Numbered from the stretch's first letter, positions 36,397 through 46,588 are shown. The stretch is 64,000 nt of DNA from Thalassotalea algicola (GCF_012932965.1 NZ_JABBXH010000001.1:806001-870000), one strand, 5' to 3'. Notes: generated by a model from the sequence alone, not told the origin. Numbers and translations are program-made.

Positions 36397-38655
36397 ATGT
36401 TAGATGTTTATACAGGCTACTTTATGCTCGGCGGCCTTGGGTTGCTCTGTTTTGTGTTAACAGGTTTTTTTTGGTTAACGAACCCTAAACTTTCTGGCAC
36501 CCGAGAATTGCTTTTTTACGGCTTTTTTCTGTCATTTGAGTCGCTTAGTTACGCAACAATAGCACCATATAACATCAATGTTGCAGCGCTTTTAGGAAAC
36601 TTAGGTGCCTGCACAACAATACTTTTTTTAAATTTAAGCCTAATCAAATTACTTAAATTAGCGTTTAAAAGTACACCAATATATTTTTCCTACTTACTCG
36701 CGGTATCTTTTGCCGTTATTTGCTTTGCGCTTGATATTAATAGCTCGATAAGGGTGATGACTTTAGCATTCATTTTTGCTTGCCAGTATGCAGGACTTAT
36801 TTACCTTCTTAATCGCTACAACCGTTATCACTACACCAAGCATATATGGTTTATAAATATCTGCTTAACAGCAAACTTAATTGGCAATAGTTTGTTTTCC
36901 TTAGGAGAGTTTTTTAACTACCACGGTAGGACGATATTTACCGATAATATTCAAATACTCATTGCCGGCATCACTGCCTCATGCGGACTAGCGCTAATCG
37001 TCGGATTTATTAGCATTGTCGCAGAAAGGCGCGAACAAAAGCTGAAAAAAGCGTCGCAAAGTAAAACAGAGTTTATCACCAACGTTAGTCATGAAATTCG
37101 CACCCCCATGAATGGTGTTATTGGTATGTTGGATTTACTGGCATTATCCGAGCTAGATTATGAACAAGAACATCGCGTCAAAGTGGCTAAAAGCAGTGCG
37201 AATTCACTGTTGGGTTTAATTAACGAAATATTGGATTTCGCTAAGATTGAATCAGGTAAAGCTGAGCTTGATATTGTCGAATTTAATGTCAGGGAGCTTT
37301 TTGAAGAAGTTACTGAAAGCATAGCGCTACTTGCTCATGAGAAAGGCATTGAGGTCATTCTCAATACCTTATCTCTAGAACATTTAAGTGTAAAAACAGA
37401 CCCAAGCAAACTAAAGCAAATACTTACTAATTTATTGGGCAATGCCATTAAATTCACTGAACAAGGTGAAATTATCATTACTGTCAAAATAGAAAACATT
37501 AATGACAGCCAAATGTTAATTTGCTCGATTGAAGATACGGGTATTGGTATTGCTCAAGATAAACTTAACAAGCTTTTTCAGTCGTTTAGTCAAGTAGACG
37601 CTTCTACTACAAGAAAGTACGGAGGAACAGGATTAGGTCTAAATATCAGTAAGAAGCTTTGCCATTTATTAGGTGGCAATATTTCGGTAATTAGTGAACT
37701 GAATAAAGGCAGCTGCTTTACTTTTGAAGTATCTATTGAACTCGATGATAGTGAACAGAACAAAGTACCTGCATTGACCGATTTTAGCGATTTTAATTTC
37801 CTGATTCTTGATAGCAACCAGTCACACCTTGATGCATTCAAGCAATTTATTACTGATAGCAAAGGCTGCGCTGTGACCGCCAAAAATGGCCTTGAAGCTA
37901 ATAATGAAATAACCTCATTTGTCCAAACCCACCAACAATTTAGCTTATTAATACTTAGCGATGAATTTGCTAACAATGACGGGCTAAGCTGGCTTTCGGC
38001 AAATCAACACTTGTTACCTGAACACTGTAAAGTAGTTTATATGTCTCGATTAAACTGCCAAAAAGCTAAACAAGAACTTGTTGAAAATAATGTACATTTT
38101 CAAATATATAAGCCAATAAGAATTTCTTTAATTCAGCAAATTCTCGCCAGTATTCGAAATAACGATACGCGCTTTCAGCTAGCTCATTCGATAAACAAAG
38201 CTAAAGCGATTAATACCTTAGCAAAGCTTTCTGTAATAGAGCCGCATATCACCACCGAACGTCCAAGCTCAACTCAAAACATATTGCTTGTTGAAGACAA
38301 CCGTATTAACCAAAAAGTTGCTGAAGGCGTTCTCAACAATATAGGGTTTGATGTCGATATTGCCCAACATGGCATAGATGCTTTAGAAAAGTTATCAAGC
38401 AAGCCTTTACACTACGACGCAATTTTAATGGACTGTTTAATGCCAGAAATGGATGGCTACGAAACCACACAGCAAATTAGAGCAGGAAAAGCCGGTAGCG
38501 AGTACCAAAATATTCCGATAATTGCTATGACCGCTAACGCCATGAAAGGCGACAAGGAAAAATGCTTGGCAGCAGGTATGAGCGACTATTTAAGTAAACC
38601 CATTGAAACGACTAAACTTCAAACTTGTTTAACCAAATGGCTAAAAGCTAATTAG
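36397..38655 (+). CDS. Hybrid sensor histidine kinase with two receiver domains, one degenerate
   Basis: This 752-residue membrane kinase begins with about seven hydrophobic helices (residues 8-205). The HisKA domain follows, with His232 in NVSHEIRTPMNGVIG. The ATPase part has LLGNAIKFTEQGE, DTGIGIAQDKL and KYGGTGLGLNISKKL. Two receivers come next. The first (about 465-590) has lost key acidic residues and ends its third strand LLILSDEFANNDG. The second (about 625-745) is intact with VEDNRINQKVAEGVL and LMDCLMPEMDGYE. Signal passes probably from His232 to the last receiver, then to an Hpt protein not in this window. Start near a weak GAAGG site. Confidence 0.92.
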   Translation: MLDVYTGYFMLGGLGLLCFVLTGFFWLTNPKLSGTRELLFYGFFLSFESLSYATIAPYNINVAALLGNLGACTTILFLNLSLIKLLKLAFKSTPIYFSYLLAVSFAVICFALDINSSIRVMTLAFIFACQYAGLIYLLNRYNRYHYTKHIWFINICLTANLIGNSLFSLGEFFNYHGRTIFTDNIQILIAGITASCGLALIVGFISIVAERREQKLKKASQSKTEFITNVSHEIRTPMNGVIGMLDLLALSELDYEQEHRVKVAKSSANSLLGLINEILDFAKIESGKAELDIVEFNVRELFEEVTESIALLAHEKGIEVILNTLSLEHLSVKTDPSKLKQILTNLLGNAIKFTEQGEIIITVKIENINDSQMLICSIEDTGIGIAQDKLNKLFQSFSQVDASTTRKYGGTGLGLNISKKLCHLLGGNISVISELNKGSCFTFEVSIELDDSEQNKVPALTDFSDFNFLILDSNQSHLDAFKQFITDSKGCAVTAKNGLEANNEITSFVQTHQQFSLLILSDEFANNDGLSWLSANQHLLPEHCKVVYMSRLNCQKAKQELVENNVHFQIYKPIRISLIQQILASIRNNDTRFQLAHSINKAKAINTLAKLSVIEPHITTERPSSTQNILLVEDNRINQKVAEGVLNNIGFDVDIAQHGIDALEKLSSKPLHYDAILMDCLMPEMDGYETTQQIRAGKAGSEYQNIPIIAMTANAMKGDKEKCLAAGMSDYLSKPIETTKLQTCLTKWLKAN

Positions 38656-38656
38656 T

Positions 38657-40393
38657 TTATTCGGCGAGTAAAGCGGCCAACACATAAACCAATGGAGCAT
38701 TCCAGTTGATCGCTACTTCATTCGTGGAGTAGCTACACCAATGATCTAAGTAAGATAACGCAGCTTGGTTTGATGGATAACTACACTCATCTTGTTGGCC
38801 ATTTTGCGGCCCACCAACGAGCATACCAGGGATTGGTTGATTTACGTTATCACTATACGACGCTCGATGATGTGGGTCGACTGGCGTTTTGCTACCAAAC
38901 CCAGTGACAAATGAATAGCCCGTTGGATTTCTACCAAGTAAATAAGAAATAGCACCAATGGATGCATCTCGATAATAGGTATCTTTACTAAAATGATAAG
39001 CTTGCATAAGAATCATTGCTTTATTCAACACTACAGAGTTACTTCCCCACACAAAGTCGTTTTGTTCCATAGCGATGGCATATGCACTATTTTGATATTG
39101 AAGAAGAAGGTCACCGGCAAGACTGTTTAGCAGCTGAGTTAGCTGCTCAACAAGCGCAGCAGGTAATAAACCACCACCTTCACGCAACAAGCTAATCACA
39201 GCCAAAGACGGAACATGCTGCCAACTAGAAATCCCTAGCAAGCCATGGTGATGTTCAAATGCCGATAAATATTCTTCATTCTGGGTAGCAAGGTAGAGCT
39301 CGGCAGCTGCCCAAGCAAATTCATCGTTAAAGTGGTCGTCACCATACTCACCACTTTTTACATCGGTTGGTTGAACATATACCACAGCAGGGTTTGTGTT
39401 TGCCCATTGCCATGCTAGTTCCGACGCCGTTAACCACTGCGTACTTAACGCTTTAAATTGTGATGAATACACGCGGCTTGCCATGGCCATGGTTGCTGCA
39501 AAATTTAATGTTGCAGCGGTAGATTTTCCGATAACAAAGCGTTCTCGTTGATCTTCATGCGGCATTTCTTTACCAGGCCACTCCAGCGTGGTGAGTTTAT
39601 GATAAACGCCACCATCAATATCTTGCATATGCTGCAACCAATCTAGGTTCCACTTTATCTCATTTAAAATATCTGGCACATCGTCATTTGACTCAGGAAT
39701 GTTAAGCTCACGATTTTGATAAAATGCTGGGTAATGTTGATAAGCTGCCATTAACGTATAGGTAGCTATGCCAGAATTCACCACATATTTCCCAAAATCC
39801 CCTGCGTCATACCAACCTTTACTAGCTGTAATCGCAGTACCAGCTGGCCTTTCTTCACTTGCTGCAGACGAGTGCACTGTGACTTGATTATCGCTATGAC
39901 CGAGCGGCCGAGCCCATTGACCGCCATACTCACTGGTAATTTCGCTACTCGCCCGATTGTAATAATAAGACTTTAGTGCCGCATCATGTAACGCTGCATA
40001 TGGCGTGAATGATATATCTATTTCCTTCGGTTCGACTCCTGCTACGGTTAACAAGTAACTCCCCGTGGACTGGACACTTGAAAATTCCGCTTGTTTGACC
40101 GTTACACTGCCTGCCGGTTGCCACACTTTAGCTTCACTTAAGGTTCCTTTGTAAACAATGTTGCCATCGTCTTTATTAGTTAGCGTATAGGTAAGCGCTG
40201 AGACATTAGGTATAAGAGCAATTTTTTCTCCTATCGGAAGGTAGCTTAATTGATTCGTATGTATCGTACTGGCGCGTTTCAAGGTTGGCGCCGTATTGTT
40301 TGTAGATTCCTCTGATGTGCTAGAACCTGAACTGTTACCACATGCACTTAACATCAAAAAGGTACTGCTCACCAAGAACGTACGAAACAACAT
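38657..40393 (-). CDS. Glycoside hydrolase family 9 lipoprotein (cellulase-type)
   Basis: This 578-residue protein is a lipoprotein: a short signal ends in the lipobox LSAC with Cys18. A Ser/Thr-rich linker and an Ig-like N-terminal domain (about 40-130) follow, then a GH9 catalytic domain. The latter shows GWYDAGDFGKYVVNSGIATY with the nucleophile-activating Asp pair, then DPHHRAS, and the C-terminal acid Glu in TNEVAINWNAPLVY. It probably cleaves beta-1,4-glucan or related oligosaccharides at the cell surface or in the periplasm. No other polysaccharide gene lies beside it. It is divergent from the sigma-54 controlled operon. Confidence 0.9.
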   Translation of the reverse strand: MLFRTFLVSSTFLMLSACGNSSGSSTSEESTNNTAPTLKRASTIHTNQLSYLPIGEKIALIPNVSALTYTLTNKDDGNIVYKGTLSEAKVWQPAGSVTVKQAEFSSVQSTGSYLLTVAGVEPKEIDISFTPYAALHDAALKSYYYNRASSEITSEYGGQWARPLGHSDNQVTVHSSAASEERPAGTAITASKGWYDAGDFGKYVVNSGIATYTLMAAYQHYPAFYQNRELNIPESNDDVPDILNEIKWNLDWLQHMQDIDGGVYHKLTTLEWPGKEMPHEDQRERFVIGKSTAATLNFAATMAMASRVYSSQFKALSTQWLTASELAWQWANTNPAVVYVQPTDVKSGEYGDDHFNDEFAWAAAELYLATQNEEYLSAFEHHHGLLGISSWQHVPSLAVISLLREGGGLLPAALVEQLTQLLNSLAGDLLLQYQNSAYAIAMEQNDFVWGSNSVVLNKAMILMQAYHFSKDTYYRDASIGAISYLLGRNPTGYSFVTGFGSKTPVDPHHRASYSDNVNQPIPGMLVGGPQNGQQDECSYPSNQAALSYLDHWCSYSTNEVAINWNAPLVYVLAALLAE

Positions 40394-40492
40394 TATTTAA
40401 CTCCCTAAATTTGCGACTTATGTTTGATCATCCAAGTCATTATTTATAACACCTCAGAGAAAATTTTCATGCCTTTAAGAAAAAACATCACC

Positions 40493-40510
40493 TGTCCCAA
40501 AATTGGGACA
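40493..40510. promoter_or_regulatory. Palindromic upstream activating site, copy 1
   Basis: TGTCCCAA, two bases, then TTGGGACA forms a perfect 8-bp inverted repeat. It lies about 100 bp upstream of a -24/-12 promoter and is the likely binding site of the NtrC-type activator encoded at the end of the same operon. Confidence 0.75.
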
Positions 40511-40526
40511 TAACCACTTGTTAGCC

Positions 40527-40544
40527 TGTCCCAATATCGAAACA
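40527..40544. promoter_or_regulatory. Upstream activating site, copy 2 (imperfect)
   Basis: TGTCCCAA, two bases, then TCGAAACA: the left arm is identical to copy 1 and the right arm matches at five of eight positions. Its centre is 34 bp from the first, about three helical turns, as expected for a cooperative activator pair. Confidence 0.6.
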
Positions 40545-40606
40545 ACAAGGTAGCAACAAACCCATAGAATCACATTAACCATTTGTTTTTATTGTAAATT
40601 AATTAG

Positions 40607-40622
40607 TGGCACACCATGTGCA
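40607..40622 (+). promoter_or_regulatory. Sigma-54 (-24/-12) promoter
   Basis: TGGCACACCATGTGCA matches the consensus TGGCAC-N5-TTGCA at all but one position, with GG at -24 and GC at -12 correctly spaced. It predicts a start site near 40633 and a leader of about 45 bases before the adaptor gene. Confidence 0.75.
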
Positions 40623-40678
40623 ATTACTTGTTTCAAGCATCATCATTCTATTTATATTATTAAAAAAGAAGCAATAGC

Positions 40679-41932
40679 ATGGATATAGTAAGAGAAAAGA
40701 AAGTTTCATTTTTTACGAAATACCGACTACCTATCGCTATTGGTGTTATTTCAATGGCGATTTTTGGTTTTAGCCAAGCCATAGTCACTAGCGACTATGC
40801 CGCAGATAAAAGCATGTTGAGAATTGCAACCGTTAAGCGCGGTGAACTTGCGGTAAAGGTGAGAGGGCCAGGAGTACTCACCCCAAAAAATATTCGTTGG
40901 ATAGCATCTGATGTCGAAGGGCGTGCTGAACGTGTTTTGGTTAAGCCTGGTGCCATTGTTAAAGCGGGCGAGCTTTTAGTTGAACTGACCAACCCAAAAC
41001 TTGAACGCCAACTTGAAGAGTCTCGGTGGGAGCTTACGGCACAAGAAGCGGAGGCCAAAGCCGAAACCACATCGCTTGCATCACTACTACTTGATCAAGA
41101 GGCCCGCGTGCTAAACGCTGAACTAGATTATGAAAGTAACGCCATGCGTTTACGCGCCGAAACCGAGCTTTTCGACAAAGGCGCCCAAGCCGTCTCTAAA
41201 CTTGATTACGAAAAAACCAAGCTGGCAACAAAACAAAGCAGTAAGCGTTGGCAAATTGAGCAACAACGCCTCATTAAGATGCAAGAAAATATCGACGCTC
41301 AAGCTACCGCACGTGCCGCGCGTTTAAACAAAATGCGTAAAAGCTACGAGATAATGGAGCAGCAAGTTGAAAACCTTGAAATTAGAGCGAGCATCGACAG
41401 TGTTGTGCAAGACGTTGCGATTGAAGCCGGGCAGCAAGTAACTATGGGTTCTAGCTTAGCAAAGCTGGCTCGCCAAGATGAGCTAATAGCCGAATTACAA
41501 ATTCCTGAACTGGCTATCCGTGATGTTGCTCTTGGCCAAAAAGTAGTTATTGATACTCGGAATAACCAGATAGATGGCGAAGTGATCCGTATAGCGCCAT
41601 CAGTTGATAAAGGTAGCGTGCAAGTTGATGTTGCACTTATTCAACCGCTGCCCAACGATGCTCGACCTGACTTAAGCATTGATGGAGAAATTATTATCGC
41701 TCAACTGAGTGATGTTATGCATGTAAGACGCCCGCCTTTTGTGCAAAGCAATCGCACTGCAACTGTTTTTAAATTAGCGACAGATGGCAGCATTGCCGAA
41801 CGAATCAATGTTGATTTTGGCCTAGGGTCAGTTCAACACATCGAAATTAAACGTGGTTTAAATGTTGGGGAACAAATCATTGTTTCACAAAATGAAGAGC
41901 TAGACCGATTTAACAAAATCTCACTTAATTAA
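40679..41932 (+). CDS. HlyD/MacA-type periplasmic adaptor protein
   Basis: This 417-residue adaptor has one N-terminal membrane anchor (about 17-34), a lipoyl-like half domain (VLTPKNIRWIASDVEGRAERVLVKPG), a long coiled-coil hairpin (about 105-225), the second lipoyl half (IRASIDSVVQDVAIEAGQQV) and a beta-barrel and membrane-proximal part. It would join the ABC transporter below to an outer-membrane TolC-like channel, not encoded here. It is the first gene of the five-gene module behind the sigma-54 promoter. Confidence 0.9.
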   Translation: MDIVREKKVSFFTKYRLPIAIGVISMAIFGFSQAIVTSDYAADKSMLRIATVKRGELAVKVRGPGVLTPKNIRWIASDVEGRAERVLVKPGAIVKAGELLVELTNPKLERQLEESRWELTAQEAEAKAETTSLASLLLDQEARVLNAELDYESNAMRLRAETELFDKGAQAVSKLDYEKTKLATKQSSKRWQIEQQRLIKMQENIDAQATARAARLNKMRKSYEIMEQQVENLEIRASIDSVVQDVAIEAGQQVTMGSSLAKLARQDELIAELQIPELAIRDVALGQKVVIDTRNNQIDGEVIRIAPSVDKGSVQVDVALIQPLPNDARPDLSIDGEIIIAQLSDVMHVRRPPFVQSNRTATVFKLATDGSIAERINVDFGLGSVQHIEIKRGLNVGEQIIVSQNEELDRFNKISLN

Positions 41933-41988
41933 AACGTTAAGTGCATAGAAACCAAATTAGCAAAAGATAATAGATTAAGGACAACAAG

Positions 41989-42705
41989 ATGAGTAACCAA
42001 CAAACACTAATCGAGCTAAATTCAATTCAAAAAGTATTTTTTACAGATGAAGTAGAAACTCATGCACTTTCAAATATAGAGTTAAGTATTAACGCAGGTG
42101 AATATATTTCTATATCGGGTCCATCTGGTTGTGGCAAATCTACATTACTTTCAATTTTAGGCTTACTTGATACTGTGACTAATGGCCAATATCAACTTAA
42201 TGGTCATCAGGTTGCGTCACTTAATGCGACACAAAGAGCAAGAATACGAAACAAGGAAGTGGGCTTTATTTTTCAATCATTCAACTTAATTAGTGACCTA
42301 ACAGTGGAAGAAAATGTCGCGCTGCCACTGACTTACCGTGATGACTTTTCTAGTCAAGACATTGATAAAGCAGTTAAAGAAGCATTAGAAAAAGTCGATA
42401 TGGCACATCGTGCTAATCATTTTCCTTCACAGTTATCTGGCGGCCAGCAACAACGAGTTGCCGTTGCAAGAGCAATCGCCGGCAATCCATCGATTATTTT
42501 GGCCGATGAGCCAACGGGTAATTTAGATAGTAAAAACGCTGAAGCTGTAATGAGTTTACTTGACGAGTTACACCGTGAAGGTGCGACCATTTGTATGGTA
42601 ACGCACGATCCACGTTCAGCTAAACGTGCACAACGCTTAGTTGAAATTCTCGACGGTAAAGTCATTGCCGACAATCCAATTGCGCGTGGCGTACAAGCAG
42701 CGTAA
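41989..42705 (+). CDS. MacB/LolD-type ABC transporter ATP-binding protein
   Basis: This 238-residue ATPase has Walker A GPSGCGKST (about residues 43-51), the Q-loop in FIFQSFNLI, the signature LSGGQQQRVAVARAI, Walker B IILADEPTGNLD and the switch His in MVTHDPR. These features put it in the LolD/MacB group, whose members drive envelope export by shape change rather than passage through the membrane. It ends 10 bp before the permease start. Confidence 0.95.
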   Translation: MSNQQTLIELNSIQKVFFTDEVETHALSNIELSINAGEYISISGPSGCGKSTLLSILGLLDTVTNGQYQLNGHQVASLNATQRARIRNKEVGFIFQSFNLISDLTVEENVALPLTYRDDFSSQDIDKAVKEALEKVDMAHRANHFPSQLSGGQQQRVAVARAIAGNPSIILADEPTGNLDSKNAEAVMSLLDELHREGATICMVTHDPRSAKRAQRLVEILDGKVIADNPIARGVQAA

Positions 42706-42715
42706 GGACACCTCT

Positions 42716-45139
42716 ATGAATGCTTTATTTGATTTAAAGTATGCTTATCGCATGCTAATAAAAAACCCTGGATTTACCGCTTTAACCGTTTCGGTAATGG
42801 CAGCCGGGCTAGGTTTGTGCGTCTTTATGCTTGCTTTTATCGCTTCTGTTATGACTCGCCCTTTACCATTTGATAATGGGCAAGACATGTATATTGTTGA
42901 AGCGATGGAAGATGGTGTTCAATATAATGGTGGCTCATTATTGCTTCATGATTATGAAGCAATCAAAGCGCAAAGTGACAGTTTTACTCAAATTGGTGCT
43001 TACTACACAGCCACTGCCAATTTGAGTAATGGTGATCGCGCCCAACGATTTGCAGCAACAGTAACCACAGCTAATATATTTAGCTATACCTCAACAGAGC
43101 CACTATTAGGAAGAACATTCACCGCTAACGATGCCATTGAAGGCTCGACTCCTGTAGCCGTTATTGCATACAGCACATGGCAGAATTACTTTGGTGGCGA
43201 CGCTAACATTATCGGTCAAAGTGTAAAGAACAATGGTGTATCAACCCAAATCATTGGTGTGATGCCTCAAGGTTACCGTTTTCCGAACATGGCTGACTTG
43301 TGGGTTCCACTACAAGATGATGCTACTCGATTAAACCGAAGTGAATCGATCAGTGTTTCCGCGTTTGTGATGAAAAAGCCAACCCGCTCTACTGCTCAAG
43401 TGAGTGAAGAGCTAAAAGCTATCATGGCTGAAATTTCACAAAAATACCCTGAAACGAATGGCAAAACCAGTGCTTACATTGCCACATTTCAAAAGGCAAT
43501 GATGGGTGACGGCGCCAATATGATTGTTGGCCTAATGTTAACCGCAGTTAGCTTTGTTTTAATATTAGCCTGCGTTAATGTGGGCAATCTATTATTAGCA
43601 CGAGCCAACGAACGTGCTAAAGAAACGGCTATTAGAGTTGCACTTGGTGCGCCACAGAGCCGTTTAATCATGCAAATGATGTGGGAAAGTATCATTATCT
43701 GTGTACTTGGTGGCTTATTTGGTCTGCTATTAGCCGCTTGGGCATTGGAACTACTGTCATATGTTTTACCTAATATGTTGCCTATAGCATTACCTTTCTG
43801 GTGGATAATGAAACTAGATAGTGAATTAATTTTGCAATCGATCGCCATCATTGGCGCAACGGCGTTTGTAACTGGCATAGTACCAGCTTGGAAAATGACC
43901 CGAGGAGACTTTAATGCAATATTGCGCGATGGAACCCGTGGTGCACAAGGAAAACGAGCGGGCCGTATTAATCGACTATTAGTGATTGTTGAAGTTGCAC
44001 TGTCCTGCATACTATTAAGCTTATCTGGCGTACTAGTGGTATTGCTGCAGGAAACAAACAACTCAAGTTATGGCGTTGATAAAAACAATAAACTTACCGC
44101 CAGAATAGGTTTGTCAGAAGCTAACTATCCAGAGCCTCATCAGCAAGAACAATATTACCAGCGTTTAATGGACAAATTACGCAGCACGCCAGGCATAAAA
44201 GGTGCTGGCGCAATGACTAGCTTGCCTGGAAACGGCGCATGGTATCAGCCATTTTTACCTGAAGGCTATGAAGTAGTCGATAATCAGTACCCCAACACAG
44301 GTCGAGTTACCGTTTTTGAAGGCACAATGGATACTATTGGCATGGAGTTGCTTGAAGGGCGTAACTTCGATAGCCGCGATCAACTAGACTCATTACCAGT
44401 TGCGATTATTAGCGATCAGTTAGCTCGCAAATATTGGCCAAATGAATCGCCTATCGGCAAGCGATTTAGGTATACCAACGACGAAAGTAACCCTTGGTTA
44501 ACCATAGTTGGTGTAGTTAAGCATGTCATTCACGGCCAGCCATATAGCAATATGAAGCATCGAACAGCTGCTTATGTGCCATTCACACAGAGTCACCGAC
44601 GTTTTATGTCGATCGTAATCGACGTCAATGGTGATGCAGATGATTTTCGCGAAGCACTTTCAGACGCAGTAGCCAGCTTAGATCCTGAAGTACCAGCGTA
44701 TAATGTTGCACCATTAGACTTACGCTTTAAGCGCAATACGGGTGGCATGACATTTATTCGAGATCTTTTTGCGGTATTTGCTTTGTGTGCACTTTTACTC
44801 GCTTCAAGCGGTATTTACGGCGTACTTGCAAATAGTACCAGTAAACGAACGCAAGAAATTGGTATACGACGGGCAATTGGTGCCACTGACGAAGAGGTAA
44901 TGAGCATGCTCATGAAACAAGGCTGGAAACAGCTAGCAATTGGCTTAATTATTGGTCTGCCACTTGGCTTTTTAGCCAGCCAAGGAATGGTGCAGTTAGT
45001 GGGCCCAGAACACAATTATTATTACGGTGTATTTGTTGCTATTCCACTAATTATCGCGATAGTCGTCAGTATTGCGACTTACATGCCAGCGAAAAAGGCT
45101 ATTGCACTAGAGCCTAGCTCGGCATTACGATACGAATAA
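42716..45139 (+). CDS. MacB/FtsX-type ABC permease (ADOP-like, two FtsX units)
   Basis: This 807-residue permease has two FtsX-like units in tandem. Each has a large periplasmic domain and a group of membrane helices: helix 1 near residues 18-40, helices 2-4 near 265-415, a second periplasmic domain near 440-680 and closing helices to the end. Conserved stretches are NVGNLLLARANERAKETAIRVALGAPQSRLI and the matching SKRTQEIGIRRAIGATDEEVM. Such proteins often export antimicrobial compounds or lipids. The ATG at 42716 follows AAGGACACC; an upstream in-frame start lies inside the ATPase gene and is rejected. Confidence 0.93.
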   Translation: MNALFDLKYAYRMLIKNPGFTALTVSVMAAGLGLCVFMLAFIASVMTRPLPFDNGQDMYIVEAMEDGVQYNGGSLLLHDYEAIKAQSDSFTQIGAYYTATANLSNGDRAQRFAATVTTANIFSYTSTEPLLGRTFTANDAIEGSTPVAVIAYSTWQNYFGGDANIIGQSVKNNGVSTQIIGVMPQGYRFPNMADLWVPLQDDATRLNRSESISVSAFVMKKPTRSTAQVSEELKAIMAEISQKYPETNGKTSAYIATFQKAMMGDGANMIVGLMLTAVSFVLILACVNVGNLLLARANERAKETAIRVALGAPQSRLIMQMMWESIIICVLGGLFGLLLAAWALELLSYVLPNMLPIALPFWWIMKLDSELILQSIAIIGATAFVTGIVPAWKMTRGDFNAILRDGTRGAQGKRAGRINRLLVIVEVALSCILLSLSGVLVVLLQETNNSSYGVDKNNKLTARIGLSEANYPEPHQQEQYYQRLMDKLRSTPGIKGAGAMTSLPGNGAWYQPFLPEGYEVVDNQYPNTGRVTVFEGTMDTIGMELLEGRNFDSRDQLDSLPVAIISDQLARKYWPNESPIGKRFRYTNDESNPWLTIVGVVKHVIHGQPYSNMKHRTAAYVPFTQSHRRFMSIVIDVNGDADDFREALSDAVASLDPEVPAYNVAPLDLRFKRNTGGMTFIRDLFAVFALCALLLASSGIYGVLANSTSKRTQEIGIRRAIGATDEEVMSMLMKQGWKQLAIGLIIGLPLGFLASQGMVQLVGPEHNYYYGVFVAIPLIIAIVVSIATYMPAKKAIALEPSSALRYE

Positions 45140-45205
45140 TAACAAATAACGGCGTGAGCTATACCTTTGGGTATTAAGCTCACTGCCAAAAGGAAGTTAC
45201 CACCA

Positions 45206-46588
45206 ATGAGCCAGCGACATATATTAATTGCTGATGATGACCACGATATTCTGCTTGCTTTAAAGTTTTTATTAACAAGCGAAAATTACCGCGTCACTTT
45301 GGCTTCAACGCCGCTGCAAGTTATAGAATTGGTTAAACAAAACGACTATTCTGCGTTATTGCTTGATCTAAATTTCAACTTAGATACCACCTCTGGCGAA
45401 GAAGGTTTGGCGGTTATTGAGCAAATAACAAAGTTAGCGTTAAACCTACCAATTGTCGTGATGACTGGCTGGGCAACCGTAGAACTGGCGGTAGCAGCCA
45501 TGCAAAAAGGGGCATGCGACTTTGTGCAAAAGCCTTGGGACAATGAACGGTTATTGTCGATAATTCGCAATCAAATTGCTCTAGCGAGTCAAAAGCAAGA
45601 AAACGAAAAGTTGAATGTTGAGAACCAGTTACTTAAAGCACAATCTGGCCGTAATCAAGCAATGATTGCAGAGTCGGAGGCAATGCAACAATTGCTTTCA
45701 ACCGCAGAGCAAGTCGCCAAGAGCGATGTTAATGTTTTAATTACTGGCGAAAATGGCACTGGTAAAAGTCTGTTAGCTGAATATATCCATAATTGCTCAA
45801 ACCGAGCACAGCATTCGCTAATTCAGGTCAATATGGGCGCAATCGCTGAAAACCTATTTGAAAGTGAAATGTTTGGGCATATTAAAGGCGCTTTTACAGA
45901 CGCTAGAGAAAACCGCATTGGCCGCTTCGAACTTGCACATCATGGCAGTTTATTCCTTGATGAAATCGGAAATATTCCCATTTCTCAGCAAGCAAAGTTA
46001 CTGAGGGTGCTTGAATCTCAACAATTTGAACGCGTTGGCTCATCAAAAACTCAGCAGGTTGATGTAAGAATCATTGCCGCAACTAATGCCGATATAGGTT
46101 CATTAATTGAAGCTGGCGATTTTAGACAAGATTTGTTTTATCGACTCAATAGCATCGAACTCACATTGCCTTCGTTAGCCAAACGCCAAGCAGACATCAT
46201 TCCTTTAACTGAGCATTATTTAACACAGTTTTGTCAGAAGTATCAAAAAGACTCTTTCACTATAACTGCGTCAGCTAAGCAAGCATTAATCAGTTACCAT
46301 TGGCCAGGTAATATACGAGAGCTTAATCACTTAATAGAACGAGCAGTTATATTATCATCCACCAATCAAATAGATATTACGCAATTAAACTTATCGTTAG
46401 CATCACAAGAACACCCGTTAGAAACTTGTATAGTTAATGAAACAGAAGAGTTTGATCAACCTTTATCAGCACTCGAAAAAGCAATTATAGAAAGACGTAT
46501 CGCCCACTTTCATGGCAATATGAGCCAAGCAGCAAAGTCGCTAGGCTTAAGCCGAAGTGCGTTTTACCGCAGAATAGAGAAGTTTTGA
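45206..46588 (+). CDS. NtrC-family sigma-54 dependent response regulator
   Basis: This 460-residue activator has a receiver with acidic pocket IADDDHD, phospho-acceptor Asp54 in LLLDLNF and Lys in VQKPW. The central AAA+ domain has Walker A GENGTGKS, the sigma-54 contact loop as GAFTDA (residues 228-233, one change from GAFTGA), and Walker B LFLDEIGN. A Fis-type helix-turn-helix closes it (MSQAAKSLGLSRSAFYRRIEKF). The ATG at 45206 has AGGAAG 9 bases upstream; a TTG at 45167 adds 13 unlikely residues. It probably binds the palindromes at 40493-40544 and activates its own operon. Confidence 0.94.
   Translation: MSQRHILIADDDHDILLALKFLLTSENYRVTLASTPLQVIELVKQNDYSALLLDLNFNLDTTSGEEGLAVIEQITKLALNLPIVVMTGWATVELAVAAMQKGACDFVQKPWDNERLLSIIRNQIALASQKQENEKLNVENQLLKAQSGRNQAMIAESEAMQQLLSTAEQVAKSDVNVLITGENGTGKSLLAEYIHNCSNRAQHSLIQVNMGAIAENLFESEMFGHIKGAFTDARENRIGRFELAHHGSLFLDEIGNIPISQQAKLLRVLESQQFERVGSSKTQQVDVRIIAATNADIGSLIEAGDFRQDLFYRLNSIELTLPSLAKRQADIIPLTEHYLTQFCQKYQKDSFTITASAKQALISYHWPGNIRELNHLIERAVILSSTNQIDITQLNLSLASQEHPLETCIVNETEEFDQPLSALEKAIIERRIAHFHGNMSQAAKSLGLSRSAFYRRIEKF

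Noticed and set aside
43489-44061. 190-codon open frame on the minus strand
   Set aside because: It lies wholly inside the ABC permease gene, has low-complexity composition, and is explained by codon bias on the other strand.
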